NCBI GenBank assembly: GCA_010014835.2
Contig: JAAAKB020000024.1
Coordinates: forward strand, 1,659,228 to 1,706,269
Source of the DNA: Apostichopus leukothele
Lineage: Eukaryota > Echinodermata > Holothuroidea > Aspidochirotida > Stichopodidae
Direction of reading: 5' to 3'
Length of the DNA: 47,042 nt
In this document: in pieces, positions 1 through 40,607 of the stretch
How the letters are laid out: each line of letters opens with the position of its first letter
How positions within the stretch are numbered: the first letter of the stretch is position 1
Notes under the pieces: generated by a model
What the model was told of the DNA's origin: nothing
Seen by the model: the letters and a program-made list of their open reading frames with translations, nothing else
The model's database searches: none
Translations under genes and position numbers: made by a program

Positions 1-3000
1 CCGGCCACTTCCGGTCAATGCCCTTCCTTCTCATTCTACCATCCAAAGTGTTTACTCATGCGTTTTCGTAGTGGATTTAAATCTTTCGAATACTGCCCTG
101 ATTACATTGGATTATTTTTAATTCTTCATATTGTTTTTGAGTAATATTTTGATTGGCTTGGTAAACCTGCAAGAAATTGATGACCTCATATAAATTAGCT
201 AAATGTTAATTACATTAACATGAAAATGGAACTGACTAGCAGTCCAGATGTGCTTAATGTAGAATTGATGACACGATACATACAACTATGACAAACCATT
301 CCTTAGATATTTGATCCAAGTCATATGTTGACCATATTGCCATATGGTGAGATTCAATATCCGATGTAGCTGATGTAATCTATCCCTGGTCTTCTTTAAG
401 CATTGCCATATTTGGTATGTAAATTTATGCACCGGTGCACAATCCTCTATCATGTTCATTTCCGTAACAACATGAATTGAAACATTTCTTGCTTGACAAA
501 CCCTCACAGAAATGTTGATAAGAAATAATTGCTAAGACATCATCATTATCAACAGTATCTTCCTGGCTTCTAGGAAGCTGATGATATCTTCAGTGGTCCA
601 CCATCCTTGACTTTTACAGACTCAGTCCATCTGGTATTATTGTCATCGCCAAATTCCTAAATCATTTTCAATTTGCTGCCTGTCTAATCACTCTAATGTG
701 GATAGTAGATCCTTGAAAGCTGGAGGAGTCTGTCCTCTGAGGCCAATTGATTTAGAAGCTGTCATTGCTATCAGGTAATGGCTTCCTATCTTTCTGTGCA
801 AGAAGTGTTGAGCTGGCTGTTTACAGTGCTAAATGTAAACCAATGACTCAACAAGAGTCAATGAATCCATTGGTTACAGCAAGCTCCTTCATTAAGAGAG
901 AATGATGTTTTCAAAGCAAATTATAGAGGAACAATTTTAAATTTCATACTCTGCTTGGAGGAGCTAAATGCAATGTTGTTATACTGTAATGCTATGATGT
1001 GTTTATTGTCCCAAGTGAGGTATCTGTTACTTCTCCTACTGCTGGTAGCTGAGACCTTTGCCTTAATCCAGGTTACAGTACCAGCCTTGTTGTAGAATAC
1101 AGCTGTGTTTGGTGTCAACATGATCGGTAATGCAGATTAAATAAAAATACAAAGAATTGTGCTACTTTGTTGTGTTTGAGTTACAAAAGATGTGAAATAC
1201 CTCCAGAACATTTCAAAGCAACTAGTCAAATATGCTAAGTCTAGGACTGCAGTGCTTTCACTAGGGCTAGTTGAGCTACATATATTTATGTATTTAGTAC
1301 TTTCTACAGATGCAAGAGCTCCTGTGTTGAAAATGTTCTAGAAGAAAAAATGTCCCAGATAAAGAGAAGCATTCAGCTTAAAGAACTTTGGAAACTAGTG
1401 TAGAGTTTATTTTAGAATCAAGTGGGTGGAGTCTCGGATTTTGGGGTAGGGGGCGCAGTGCTAAAACGTTACCAATTGATTAGGTTAGGTAGATGAGGAT
1501 AGTCCATATAACTGAGCTGGAAGCAGGTAAGTTTTCATCACTCTTAAACTTCGGAACCAATATACAGTTTTGGGTATTTAATTTTACTTTATATATATAT
1601 TTATATATACTATGTCTGTTGCTAGAATTTTAAATTTGAAGACTGCTATTTTGACAATCTATGATAATGATATGAGATCTTGTCATTGTTGTTTACAATG
1701 GCACAACTGCAAGCAACACCCATAATACTGTATGTACTACATGGCAACTAGAAATGTGTAGTTTCATAGAAAAAAATGGCACGTTATGAGTCATGGATGG
1801 AGACGATGTTGCTAATCTTTGATCCCTTACACCAGCTGGCTGAGCCAGGCTCATGATAATACAGCAGTACTTGCTTCAAGAGATGATCCTCCCCATACTT
1901 GTCAGGACTACCTTTATATATGCTGAAACACAAGAAGAGGGAGACAGAGATCCACTAACTGGGAGAAGATTATTGGTTTGACCTAGGATATTACCAACTC
2001 AGTGTCAATCCTGAAATTAGATCTGTTTTACATTGGGTTGGATTGCTAGAAGGCAAGGACCTTCTAGTAAGGTCAAGGATCCGTGGAGCATTAGTGGAAG
2101 TGAATCTTTGTATTAACAGGGTGTAGAGAAAGTTCCTAGATTCAAAGTGTGAAATAGGTACAGTAGCTAGAATTGTGACTGTCAAGGTTTGGTTGAGGGC
2201 AGTTGGCATGAATACATACTATAATTATGCAAAGCTAATCCCTTTGTTTATTAACTCTGATTCCTCTTTCAACTGTCTCCTCAAACTGTTTTGTAAGCTC
2301 TGTATACCTTCCCATTGGCCGGTCACTTCTAGGTTAACCAGTCACCTTATTCTACCTCTGGAAGTGCATATATACAGTAGTTGACCTTCAGTGAGTGGGT
2401 GACATTCATCAGAAATATGCAAATAGAGTCATTTGTCTTCTGTGTATGTTGTGTATTGTCATCTGTTGGAAAAGTTAAAATTCTCCTATAGGATACATGT
2501 GGGAAGGTTTACTTCTCATTTCTATAGGTGTGGGTGGGGTGTGGGGGTGATAGTGCTCAATTGTAGCTCTCCTCCCATTGACTTTATCTGTTCGTCTCAA
2601 CTTCTCTAGGATGTAAACCTTTGCATAGTCTTCAATATGAGTGATACACTGAGTATGTCACTGTACAGTATGAGCACTGTGATAACAAGGTCATGTACAG
2701 TTCATACTGCATACATGTTTATTTTCTGCCTTTTTTATTGTAGATATAATCTATATTTTGTACTGAATAATTCCGCCTAATAGGAATGTAAATATGTCAC
2801 AAATGAATGTAATATCTGTTTCCACTAAAACCATGTTTTCACATGCTACTGTATGTACATATATGTATGCCTACAAATATATCTGTAACATCTATGTGGG
2901 TATTGAGTCAAACAATAGATCTTTTCTTGCATATTTAATATGATCTTCTGTTTCTATGGTGACCTAATCCTACAGTCTCACCAAGTGTCAATCTATTCTT

Positions 3001-6000
3001 ACTTCTCCTGTTAGCTATGCTAAATTGATGTATGATTATCCTCTTGGAATTCTCATCATGTTTCCCTCCCTGTCTCCAGATGTAAGCCCCAGTGAACTGA
3101 AATCTGTAACTTCCTACATTTTGTTCCAGGCTTACAGCATACAATCTTTTTTTATTTTTAATCATTCCAATTTGTTAATACAGTACTAGGTAGCAGAGAA
3201 TGAACTAATCCCCTTTTGGGAATTTATTTAATAATGAAATAATATCGTTAATTCTCTGTGTGACTTTGTCTGCAATAAATTGCACCCTGTGGCAAAAGTC
3301 TGTTTTAGAGCTGAATCTAAGAATCACACATTGTATGAGATTTGTTTAATCATCACAAATTGCTAAGTATGGAAATCAGTGACAACAGTCAACACTGGAA
3401 CAACAATAACAATAAATATAACAGAATAATTACTTGCCTATTTGCATTTCATTTTCATCTCGTTCTGTAGTCTGGAAATATCGTCTGTTAATCGGGGAAA
3501 AGCTCCCTTTTTGTTTTGAGCAAAGTAAATTCTTTCTTGTCTTTCCCTTCTGTCTGTCTGGATTTGAAAATCAGTGATGCCTTGCTTGGCTGCTTTAATC
3601 CATTTCAAACAAATCATTCTGGTTTCTACAGAAGTGATTAATTTAATAAGGAACTAAATTAAATTAATAGGACAAGAAATGAATCCCATGTGGTGGGGTC
3701 TTGTCTAGTGGATCATTTGATCAGCTTCTCATATGGGAATATAGTCACCTCATCTCACCACTCAGAGGCAGCACCCACATGGTACCTGAAAGATGGATCA
3801 GTTTCATGGTCTTCATGGAGCAATAATTGATTTTTCACATTTGGGAATTGGAAACTGCCATCATATATTTTACAAGATCTGTGATAGGTTATAGCTATCT
3901 TGTTTTGGGTGCTACCATTTGGCTGAACGCTATCGTTTTCAGATGTGGAATTGCCTTTCGAAGGGAATTTTGTCTACCTTCCCATAGTCTGTGATTTGAC
4001 AACTTTGTGTACTGCAGATTATTAGAGCAGCAGCTATTGGATAGTCTAAATTTGATGTTCCCTTTATGCTCAGTTTATTGACATTGTTAGCTCTGTGTGA
4101 AGTGGTATTAAAAGCTGACATACCATTGTTTTCACAATTGTTGGATTAATTGATTGAGCACTGAAGGATAATCTCTTTGAAAGCAGTTTGTTTCTTTTAG
4201 AAAGCTTTTGTTTTTAAATCACAAAGGGCAACAACGTTTGATATAATTAGAGGAAGCACCTTAAGGTGATTAGGTGTTATGTTTCACTTTCTTATGGATA
4301 ATAGCCAAACATAATACATTGGAGAAATAATGTCTGCAGTTTCAATTGAAATTTCAAAAGACTGTTTATTAATTCCTGGGAGTTAAACCTTTAACAGGGA
4401 CTTGTTTCTATGTGCACGTCTAATTGAAATTGCAGAGAGTCTTGAGCGGATCTGTACTTTGAGTGATTAATTTGGCATTTTTGCCATATATTTGTGAATA
4501 TAACTTGTTGTGATTTCATTATGGACTTGACTATAAGTTTGAAGTCAAACTTATTTGCTGATGAAGCTGTTTTTCTATATCAGGAAGTGGACTGGTTGCT
4601 CTTTGCACGTAGTTAATTGATTGATGTGATCACCAAATGTTGGAAATTACTGACATTGCTCAAGTGTATCTCACATAGTTTGAATAAAGGAAACTTCAGG
4701 TTCCAAGCTACCATCACTCACTGTACTACAAAGATTTGGTTGGATACCTCACAGACATGGAAGATTTATATACAGAGATTATGGTAGATCTTTCCAGCCA
4801 TCACAAACTGACAGTTTATATAGTTAACTATTCTGTTAAAACCAGTAGCTGCACAGTACAGTTATCTGTTATTGACTACAGTAATAATGCTTTGCATGGA
4901 TTTCTAATGCATCATCAATGAATTGTTAATTAACAGTTGTTTATTAGTCCTTACTGCTGATTGTGGTGTAACATAGAAGATGTCATTGGAATGTGAGACT
5001 ATGAAGGCTGAAAATTTATTAACATTTGGAGTACCACATAGTATTGGAGCCTCTCATTTTATATCAGTTGTCTTAAAGCTGCTGGAATAACTGGAAGCAA
5101 ACTTGCCCATGAACATTGTAATTATTTCACAGATTTGGCAAGGTTTGCACATATATTTCACTGATGATATTTGTGATGGAAGTATTTGACTTAAAAGGAA
5201 ACTAACTAACTTCATTGATGGTATTCATTGCGGTCACAATACCAAAGTTTTTATTCTTACATGGGTTGAGTAAACAGGCCACTTTTGGCTGTCTCCCCAA
5301 TCTCAAAGTACAACATTTACAAACAAACAGATATGATAGAAAGAAAATGGATCAAGGAGTTTAAAAACTATGATGGATGTCACGCTCTAGAAATATTAAT
5401 TTCTGTTTACTTTGTGTGTGCCTCCTCCATGTGAGGAAACATCTGACATGTATGATTAGACCTACCTACATGATCAGCAAGAGAGGAAGCCAGCACCTGT
5501 ATACAGTGTAGATCTACATAGTATTCTGTTATATCACAGTGTACGGTACTGTCAAGGCACTTCCTCTTCATAGCATTCATCATGTGTGTAAACTTACACA
5601 GCACTGTTTTAGGTCATTTTCAGAGGCTCGTTAGTTCCTTGTAGCCACGCTACTAAAAGTTCACTATTTTATTAACTGCCTTAGATAATTTATTGACCAT
5701 TTAAGTGATAGACTGGTTCTCAACATGGATAAATTTGGTGTTATTAGGAGACATCGGAAGAGTGGATTTTTCCAATCCAGACAACAGAAGTGCCGCAGTG
5801 AAATCAGCTTTGGTAGGTGTTTCAAACTCCCTTTTTTGTGTTCATATGTATGGGAGAGTTAAATTAGACACAGAATCTATGTTGATGTAATTTCTGCAAC
5901 TACTGTATGTAGCCTACAGTTGACTTCTATAGAATGGGTAGTAGTCTCAGCTGCTATATCAAATGGTCTTGTGTCTTATGTGAGGAAGCTGAAATTTTGA

Positions 6001-9000
6001 TCGGTTTACTGTCAAAACTTGCATTCTGGTCATATCTTTTTCTTTTAATAGGGAAATCCTCTTTTCTAGAAAATGATTTGAACTTAGAGTCTGTATAAGT
6101 TCTGCCATATCATAGGATCAATTCCATCTATCTAGATAACAACAAAAAACAGCTGTCTGTCATGTTAATATAAAACAAATAAAGTTTTAATTTTCCTGTG
6201 ATTACAGATACACAGTATTTTGAATATATATCCATCATATTATGTAATAACAAATCAGCTGATTTGTTGCTAAGTGTCTTGCCAGCTGTTCAACTGTACA
6301 GTACTGTACATGATGCAGCTGAAATGAGGTCTCCATTGGATGATCCTGGAGGATTTATTGGAACTAACTGTATTACTATCATTACTTGTTGGGTTTTAAA
6401 CATTGTCTGAGCTGGCACAGCCATGAAATATCCACACATAAATCAAATCCAGCTAAATAAGAGATTCCTGTGTTGGTTGCTCATACAGTAATGAGCTAAT
6501 TTTATTATTTTGGTTTAGTACTTGTTTTTTATCTCACGAATGTAATGTACTAGTACCCAATTTCTGTCTAACAAATACCAAACTGTGAAAGCAACTAACG
6601 TTTGGATCATCATCCTGTTACACATACTGCACTGTGTTTTCATTGAGGTATTCTATTTGTAGAATGGGGGTCATCTCTTAAAAAGCTGTTCTCACAAGGT
6701 AACTTTGAATTATTAGGAGCTTATCCTTGGGTCAGTGTGTTAATTATTTGGGACTGGTGTTTAAATTGTCACCCCACCAATGGAGGTGGACCTTGTGGCC
6801 TTGAACCAAGTCTTTGGCACAATAGTTATTGATGCAGCTTGTTAAAACTGCAATATGCATGCAAAGCTAGGTTAGAATGTAAAACCAAAGCACAAGGTTA
6901 ACTTTTTCATTTCTAGCTAATGATACTGATTACATGAAACTGATCCTTTGGATTCTTTGTGAAGTAGAGCTACTGTACTTATAGTCTGCATCTACATCTA
7001 GCCAATTTTCCGCATATTTAGTACATTTATTGTGCGTGATAATCTCATTCAAAATCTGTTGAAATTGTTTGAAAAGCTCCTTTCACTTCTAAGATATACA
7101 CATTTGTTCTTTTGATAAATCTGGCAAACTCATTAAATATACAGTATGCAAACTATGACGTGGAGTGTTGCCCTCATCAATATCTCTTATTTTAGCCCTT
7201 AATATGTTAACCCCTGATTACAAGCCTACATATGACTTGAATAATGTGATGTTCCTCTTTTTGAAGCAGACAAAATATTTCAAAATATCGCCTTAGGCCA
7301 CAACCATGTTCAGTGTCCTTGAAATGCAGGTTGTGAAAACCAAGGGATTGCAACAGAAATTCAGGCAGTCACTCCCTGTACATCAACAATGTGAACAAAT
7401 AGAGCATGTTTATTCATAAATAAAAACTAGAATTGTGAAAAAGACTTGTAAAATGGTCAATCTTTGATGGATGATGGGAGTTGTAAGTTAATTTCATGAT
7501 TTCTAATGCCTATTAGAGTGATTAGGACAATGTTGTTCATACAGTGAAGGTGTCTGTAGACCTATAAGTGTAGACTGGAGAATGAAGACAGACCTCCAGC
7601 AGTTGTAGTGCTGTGTGAAGTAGAGCTAATTCAGGCCTGTCGGTCAGATAGGATGGACTTACAACTCACCGAGGATAGAAGACGTCAAATGATAGTTAAT
7701 TGTCAACAAAAGGAAAAGCAATTTCTAAATTTCCTGTCATGCATCATTGATAAGTTCCCTTTGTATTGTTGTTGATAGCATAGCGATTTAACTAAGGCTC
7801 TTGGTTAGGTCTTACCCAGGAAGCTAAAGTATTTGTGAAGCAGCATGTATCTGACGAACAGGAATGTACGCTCACCAGGACCTCATTCCTTAAAGTTTCT
7901 AAAAATATCGTTGATCGCCAGGATTGTGTAGCTCTACTGAGTAAGATTGAAAAGATATGATTGGACATGACCGACCATGATGTAATTAAAAGAGATTTCA
8001 TAAGAAAAATGTACTTCATTAATCCTATCTTACCTGTCTGTCTCTCATACTGTACATATGCAGTCCTCCGTAGCCTAGTCCAAGATCTACACTTAGTAAC
8101 ATTAAAAGAAGTTACATAGTCACATTCTTTGATAATGGTACAGAGGAGTTTGGCACACCACAATCTTTACATTGGTACTTGATGTACTCAATAGACAGTA
8201 CATTTCAAAGACTCAACCTAATCCTAGATATTTTCCAGGGAGAAACAACCGGTTTTGGTCGCTAAAGTTTCTTCCTAACTTCTCAAAACATTTGTACTAT
8301 TTTCACACCTCTGAATGGTTGGAAGAGGTAGTGGGCATGGTCATTGACGTTACAAGGTCTAACATTTGTGGGAAAGTCCCACGTTGATTAGATGGAAGTA
8401 ATACATGTAGCAATTGTCTGAGTAAATACCAAACCAGTTTCTTCTGGGTAAATTATTACACCGTAATGGAATTCAGTAAACTAGCCTATAATAGATGTCA
8501 AAAATCTCTCGCTCCTATATCTGAATATGATGCAACACATTTCATAACATTGAAAAACATTAGTAAAATGTCCTCTACTACACACCTTCCTGCAAGGTCT
8601 CTGGAGTTTGGGAATATATTTGTTTTCTTCTTTTGTACTTCAAGTAAATTGATACACAGGACTTGTTTACTGTCTAATAGTTTGATGAATATGTATTTTC
8701 TTGTTAGCATAACTTCACTTACCGCAAACTTAGCAAGTCCCAGCAACCGGGAAGCTTGGATGTATTTCAGTCGATATATTGATGATTTTATAACATGTTT
8801 GTCCGCAGATGGTAAGAACAGATCTTGTCTGCTCTGAACAATGGAAGCAAATTGTTTGTTTACTGATGAAACTGCATTTTGACAGCTGTGGTTACCTTTA
8901 ATGTACATCTGACAGTGTGCAGTCATGCACTGGTGTGTTCTATTACTCCATTAGCTTTTTGGGTTCACGTTTAATACAGTCTTATATGCTTCCTGTATTA

Positions 9001-11632
9001 TAGATATGCAAGTAGGATTAAGCCTTGGTTAAAGCATTTGTGGAAATCAAGTTGCCTATTAAACTTGTAAATTAAAAGACCATGTCAGAAGCTACTATAT
9101 GATACTGTGATTTGTTGAACATTGCTATAACATTGTAGACTAACTGCTTGTGATAAATCAACTCTTTAAATCACTTGATGGAGTTGTCATATGAAACTAA
9201 TACTGTACTTTAATAGTGTACTTCCTCTTATTAGAGCTTCTCTTTCATAGTCTGGGCTGAAGCAGGGAAACAGGGAATCTGGTAGTACTGTAGTCAAGGA
9301 CACAAGAACTGTATTTAAGACATTCTTCAACATGTTTGTAACTCTACAACCTGGGATATTTTGGACATTTTACCACCAGTTCAGACCAGTAGAAAGTATT
9401 TACCATTGCAGTTGGTCTGTAGAATACATCAAGTCAAATCTTGAGACCTCTTGAAGTTGTGTTGCTTGGTTAATAACAGACCTTTCAAATCCTCATTAGC
9501 TTAAATTATGTTTAAATATGTGTATATTAAGCATGCCCCTTCCTTAATTTGTCTTCAAAGCCCATTCAATACCATTAACTGTATGTTTTCTAGAGAGCAA
9601 CCGATTGAAAATAACAATTGGTTGACAATGATTACAGTATGACCATGCATTAATTTAATTAAAAGACATTTGGAGTCTTTTATAATGCTACAAAAGAGTT
9701 TGGTAATGTACAAACTTGTTAATGTACCCAATCATTGGCTTTGCTTGAGATGTTGTGATATTGGTTTTATCATGTAACTTCAATGGTAAGAAAAGAGAAT
9801 TTACAACTTAGCTAATACCTAATCATGCTTCTAGTTTGATATTCCTTAAACCCATTTCTTATGCATGCTTGACTTTTGCCCTGTAAAACAGAGATACACA
9901 CTTGTTTTGCCCTTACCTGCAAGTCTATGGGTGGCCATTTGGGCAAAAATACAATGATGAAACAAATAAACAAGAAAGAAAATTGAAGAAGTATGCAAAA
10001 TGAAACAAACATATGTAATACCAACAAAGAACACAGACACCAGAAATAAACGTGTTTTCTTTTCTTTATTTCAAATAGTTACACGTAGATATTTATATAT
10101 ATTTCATATGTAAAAGGATTTCAATATTTAATTCGTTCCTCGCTTACATGTCTCCCCACAACCTTAGCACTATCGTTCCACTATGCCTAAAATGAACTGG
10201 TAAAAGGGTTTAAATATCTGATAGTCATTTTCTATAGTAGATTGGAGAAACATAGGTGTGGCAAGCTCTTTACAACTTCAAGGAATAAATCAAATCCCCC
10301 TAACTTTACAGAGATTATTTCTCAGGAACACTTGCATAAAGGTCAATTATATTAATTTGATAGTTCATTTGTAAGGCCTGTCATTGACCCTGAACAACCT
10401 GGAGTTTTTTATTTCCTGAAATGATTAACCAGGTCATATGAGTGTCAATTGCTATCATCAATATGCCATTGTATATACCTTTTGGTTAATAGATTAATAT
10501 ACAGTATGGGAAATAATTGGGCTTGGCCAGGATATCAAGAGATCACTGTAGAGCAATATGGGATGTCACACAACGAGCTCATGAAAATAACAGTAATCTT
10601 CAAGGCTGTATAATGAATTAGTTGAGAGCATTGTTTCAATGCTGACCACATCTTGTCATTACTCACAGATAGTCAGATCGCCCTTAGGCTTGGTTGTTCA
10701 TAATAAACAAATACTAAACATTTTATTGCAATACAGGATATTTGCAAGTCATTCCTGATGATATTTTTTTTTAGCTTATTAGGTCTGTGTTTTCCTTTTA
10801 CAGTGGAGAATCATACCAATGAGATTGAAACACATTTAAACACCAATTGCAGATTGCCTTATTGACTGCTAACTTCTGTGAAAGTGTATGGATGATGCCC
10901 TTGTTGCTATGATGCTTGTTTCGAAGTTTTTCAGTATTCTGAACTTAGGAAGATTAAGTTGTTTACAAAAGACTACATTTCTAACCATATACTGCAACCT
11001 TGTTTAATAGTCATTACATGAATGTTACTTGTGTACATTTTAAGCTTACAGAGCATCGGATATGTTTATGCTATATTTCTAATGAACTCATCAATAATAA
11101 GATGTGTTTATGAGAATGTGGGACACAGTTGTGATTTTAGTAACTAACTTTATTCATAACTCGTCAGCAAATAATTTACATATCTAGATCAAGCAAAATA
11201 ACTCAGGCCTGTGTTAAATTCAACCTTCTCTCCTTATGATGACCACTTGGAGGAAACTGTTTTCTATTCCTTAATTACAACTCAAAATAAAGATCTTTAA
11301 CGATTTGTGGAATATGCATACAGTAGTACATCATTGCTACATGTTATCGATCTTGTCATAGAATGAATGGGAAATAAATGGCTCCTTTCAATGTTTAATC
11401 TCATGACTGACTTTGTCATATCTAGACATATATACTCTGACATTGTCTTATCTAGCAATATATACTTTCTTGCAGTTTTGAATTAAGACTTGATATACGA
11501 ATCCACTCAGCGATGTTGATACTTGTTTCAATCCACGTTGAAGGTCATATTTTCCTGCTAAGCCTCACCACACCTCTGATACATTCAGCATCAGACCCTT
11601 CAGCATTCTTTATCTTTCTAATTTATTTTCAG
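1..11632 (+). other. Upstream intron of AGAP (non-coding as far as seen)
   Basis: AT-rich sequence with no exon matching AGAP's expected N-terminus. It contains a decayed MITE-like element (6972-7567), a coding-like but unrecognised stretch (about 7796-8930), and a short exon-like block at 5749-5811. Because the first exon seen enters in phase 1, this is most simply intron, though an unrecognised alternative first exon or promoter could lie inside. Confidence 0.6.
6972..7567 (-). mobile_element. MITE-like DNA transposon fragment, diverged copy (inverted relative to the 23.6-kb copy)
   Basis: The reverse complement aligns along nearly its whole length with 23592-24178. Shared blocks include the CTCTAATAGGCATTAG block, the ATTGACCATTTTACAAG block and the GGGTTAACATATTAAGG block, in the same order. 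Ends are recognisable (GTGTCTGTAGACCTATAA at the right), but the flanking TTAA is no longer intact. Several indels and many substitutions separate the copies, so both are old. No transposase is seen. Confidence 0.75.
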
Positions 11633-37989
<26,357 letters not shown>

Positions 37990-38038
37990 TCAGTGGTAGG
38001 TAGAGAACAAGTAATGGTGGTTCTAACCAACCCAAGCA

Positions 38039-38418
38039 CGGTGTCTTAGTGACTTGAAGGTAGCCAATGATATGAAAAGGATGGTGTCTTGGCTACTTGG
38101 AATGAAAGGTAGCCAATGATATGAAAAGTATGGTGTCTTGGCTACATCGACTGAAAGGTCCATGATATGGATAAGTATGGTGTCTTGGGCTACATAAGTG
38201 AAAGGTAGCCAATAATATGAAAAGTATGGTGTCTTGGGCTACATACTGAAAGATAGCCAATGATATGAAAAGTATGGTGTCTTGGGCTACATAAGTGAAA
38301 GGTAGCCAATGATATGGAAAAGTATGGTGTCTTGGCTACATACTCTGAAAGGTAGCCAATGTTATGAAAAGTATGGTGTCTTGGCTACATGGACTGAAAG
38401 GTAGCAAATGATATGGAA
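38039..38418 (+). repeat. About 48-bp minisatellite in the AGAP 3' UTR, about 8 copies
   Basis: The unit is roughly GGTGTCTTGGCTACAT, a short variable part, GAAAGGTAGCCAATGATATG, AAAAGTAT. Copies are 46-50 bp with substitutions and small indels. It starts about 50 nt after the stop codon, so it would be part of the mRNA. Confidence 0.92.
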
Positions 38419-39268
38419 ACTAAAAGGGTAGCTCCAGCAGCTCCTTGATTAAGAGAGTGAATACAATGAATAACTGAAAAGTTACAACATGGCTGATGAA
38501 AAACTTGTCTGCAATTAAATACAGTAGTATGAAGGATTTGACCAAATGTTGACTTGTATTTAATTTTGTTGTTTCTGTACATAAAGAAGCACAACTTTAC
38601 AGGCATGGAAAAGAAAATCATTTCAAGTAGAAAGCAGAAATGTTTATTAGTTTGAATTGTTTTGACTTTCAAACATATTGAATGATGTTATTTGCATGTA
38701 CTGGAGTATAATTTGTGTAAGGATTAACGTATCTATGTAAGGTTATTTATTAGAATCACCATTTCCTTTGTGCTGTTCAATGTTTTGTTTTTGAATGAGG
38801 AAGTGATATAGTTCATTCAAACTGTTGAAGCTACTCGGCTAAAAGCATCGGTTGCCATTACACATTATCTTATTGTGGAAGAAGACTCTTACCAATAGTT
38901 AGTAGCTTGAAATGTTGTTGCTACTTTGCTTATGTCACCTTTGTAATGATGCAATATTACTCTAGAATTGACAGATACAATACTAGCGTTGAGAAGACTA
39001 AAAGGAGAAGATACATGGAATAATTAGTTTCTGCATATTACATTCTGAGGGTCACAAATTGTTGATCATGGAATACTGAAAATACTTCAGTTACGTGTAC
39101 AAATCATGTGTTATAAACTTACAGTTTGGTGAAGGCAGGTAGTAGCTACTAACAGTTAACATGACATGATTTGATGATGGCATCATGAATATTTATGGAA
39201 TCATTGAATATTCATGTTATAGAAGTTCGTTGCACCTTATTATCACAGTGAGGCTTATTTGTAAGGAT

Positions 39269-39410
39269 ATATCCTATAGAAAGTGCATATCCATGAACAA
39301 AGGAACACACTTCCTATGGATATATCCTATAGAAAGTGCATATCCATGAACAAAGGAACACACTTCCTATGGATATATCCTTCACAAAGAAGCACACTTC
39401 CTATGGATAT
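39269..39410 (+). repeat. About 55-bp tandem repeat, two full copies and a partial third
   Basis: The unit begins TATCCTATAGAAAGTGCATA and ends with CACACTTCCTATGGA. Lies in the presumed 3' UTR. Confidence 0.85.
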
Positions 39411-39807
39411 TTCCTTTTGGATGTGCGATAGTTGGGTGTTAATTTGATATTTCTTAAAGTAGTTGGTTCTGTTACAGATGCCAGTGCAATCTTCACTGTG
39501 AACTACTATTCTATGTCCAATCAGGTGCAATAACCATGTAATTAGCTTCAGCAATAATGGCATCCACCCTGATTCTTATATGCAAAGTAGGCTAGGCAAG
39601 GTTCATCTGCTATCAAGGTATGGATTAATTAGTTATAGATTAATTGTCCATGTTTCTTTCCAAGAGTAAGTAAGGAATGTGACTTTCTCAAGATTTTACA
39701 CATGTGCTCAGTCCTACAAACATAACATTTCAGTTTCTGTGCTAGTGCATTAGATGTGGTAATAAATTACCAGGCAAATACTATAACCAGCTGCTTAAAG
39801 GAACATC

Positions 39808-40029
39808 TATCATTAATGTTATCATGAATACACCAGTAATGTTCCCATCATTAATACAGTCATTTGTGTCCTATCATTAGTGTTATTATTAATGTAACTC
39901 ATGAATTATCCTATCATTAATGTGACTATCATTATACACTGATCACTGTACCTACCGTTAATGCAGTTATTAATGTCCCTGTTATTTTAATGTTACTCAT
40001 TAATGTACCTATCATTAATGTACATATCA
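39808..40029 (+). repeat. Imperfect short repeats based on CTATCATTAATGT
   Basis: Around ten irregularly spaced copies of ATCATTAATG or close variants. Degenerate, in the presumed 3' UTR. Confidence 0.65.
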
Positions 40030-40579
40030 TGTGCAACTTCATAGCTGCAATTACTGTGCCTCCTTATAGTCAGTTAATCATTGCTGTGGAATCCTGAAGT
40101 TAGGAAGCTGAAAAAAGAAAAATTAGAATACTCATGTGACACAGGCCTAGAATAAGAGGGACTGATATTAGTTCACATTTAGAATTAAATTTGAGTTTAT
40201 CAACAATTATCAATTTACTCAAGTCATTACTGTAACATTTGGTAATTAACATTGTTGTGGATTGGGCCTTCTCTTCATCACCAATCCTGTCATTAAATGT
40301 CTTTTCTCTAATGCCTTTAAAGGAATACAAAAAAACAACATTTTAATTACAAGTATCTCAGTTATAATCCAAACACCATAGTTATATAGTACACTTAGCA
40401 CCACAAGAAATCAGGTCTATGTAAACTTAAAAGTTAATAGTTAGGGCATTTATTTTGAAAACTTAAAAAATTGTTTTGAATATTCTCAAATTGTTCTAAT
40501 TTCAGGTTAATCTAGATGTGGTAAATAGGATGAAATGTGAGTACAATTGCTAATGAGAGAGGACAGATGGTGTGGTGAA

Positions 40580-40607
40580 GGGGTGGGGTTTAGGGAAGGG
40601 GGGGGGG
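40580..40607 (+). other. G-rich tract in the presumed 3' UTR
   Basis: Runs of 4, 4, 3 and 10 G separated by one to four bases on the transcript-sense strand. Fits the quadruplex rule, so an RNA G-quadruplex is possible. Confidence 0.6.

Noticed and set aside
9812-10040. Hydrophobic minus-strand frames
   Set aside because: Phe/Leu/Ile-rich because they read T-rich DNA; two overlapping frames are both open and neither matches a family.
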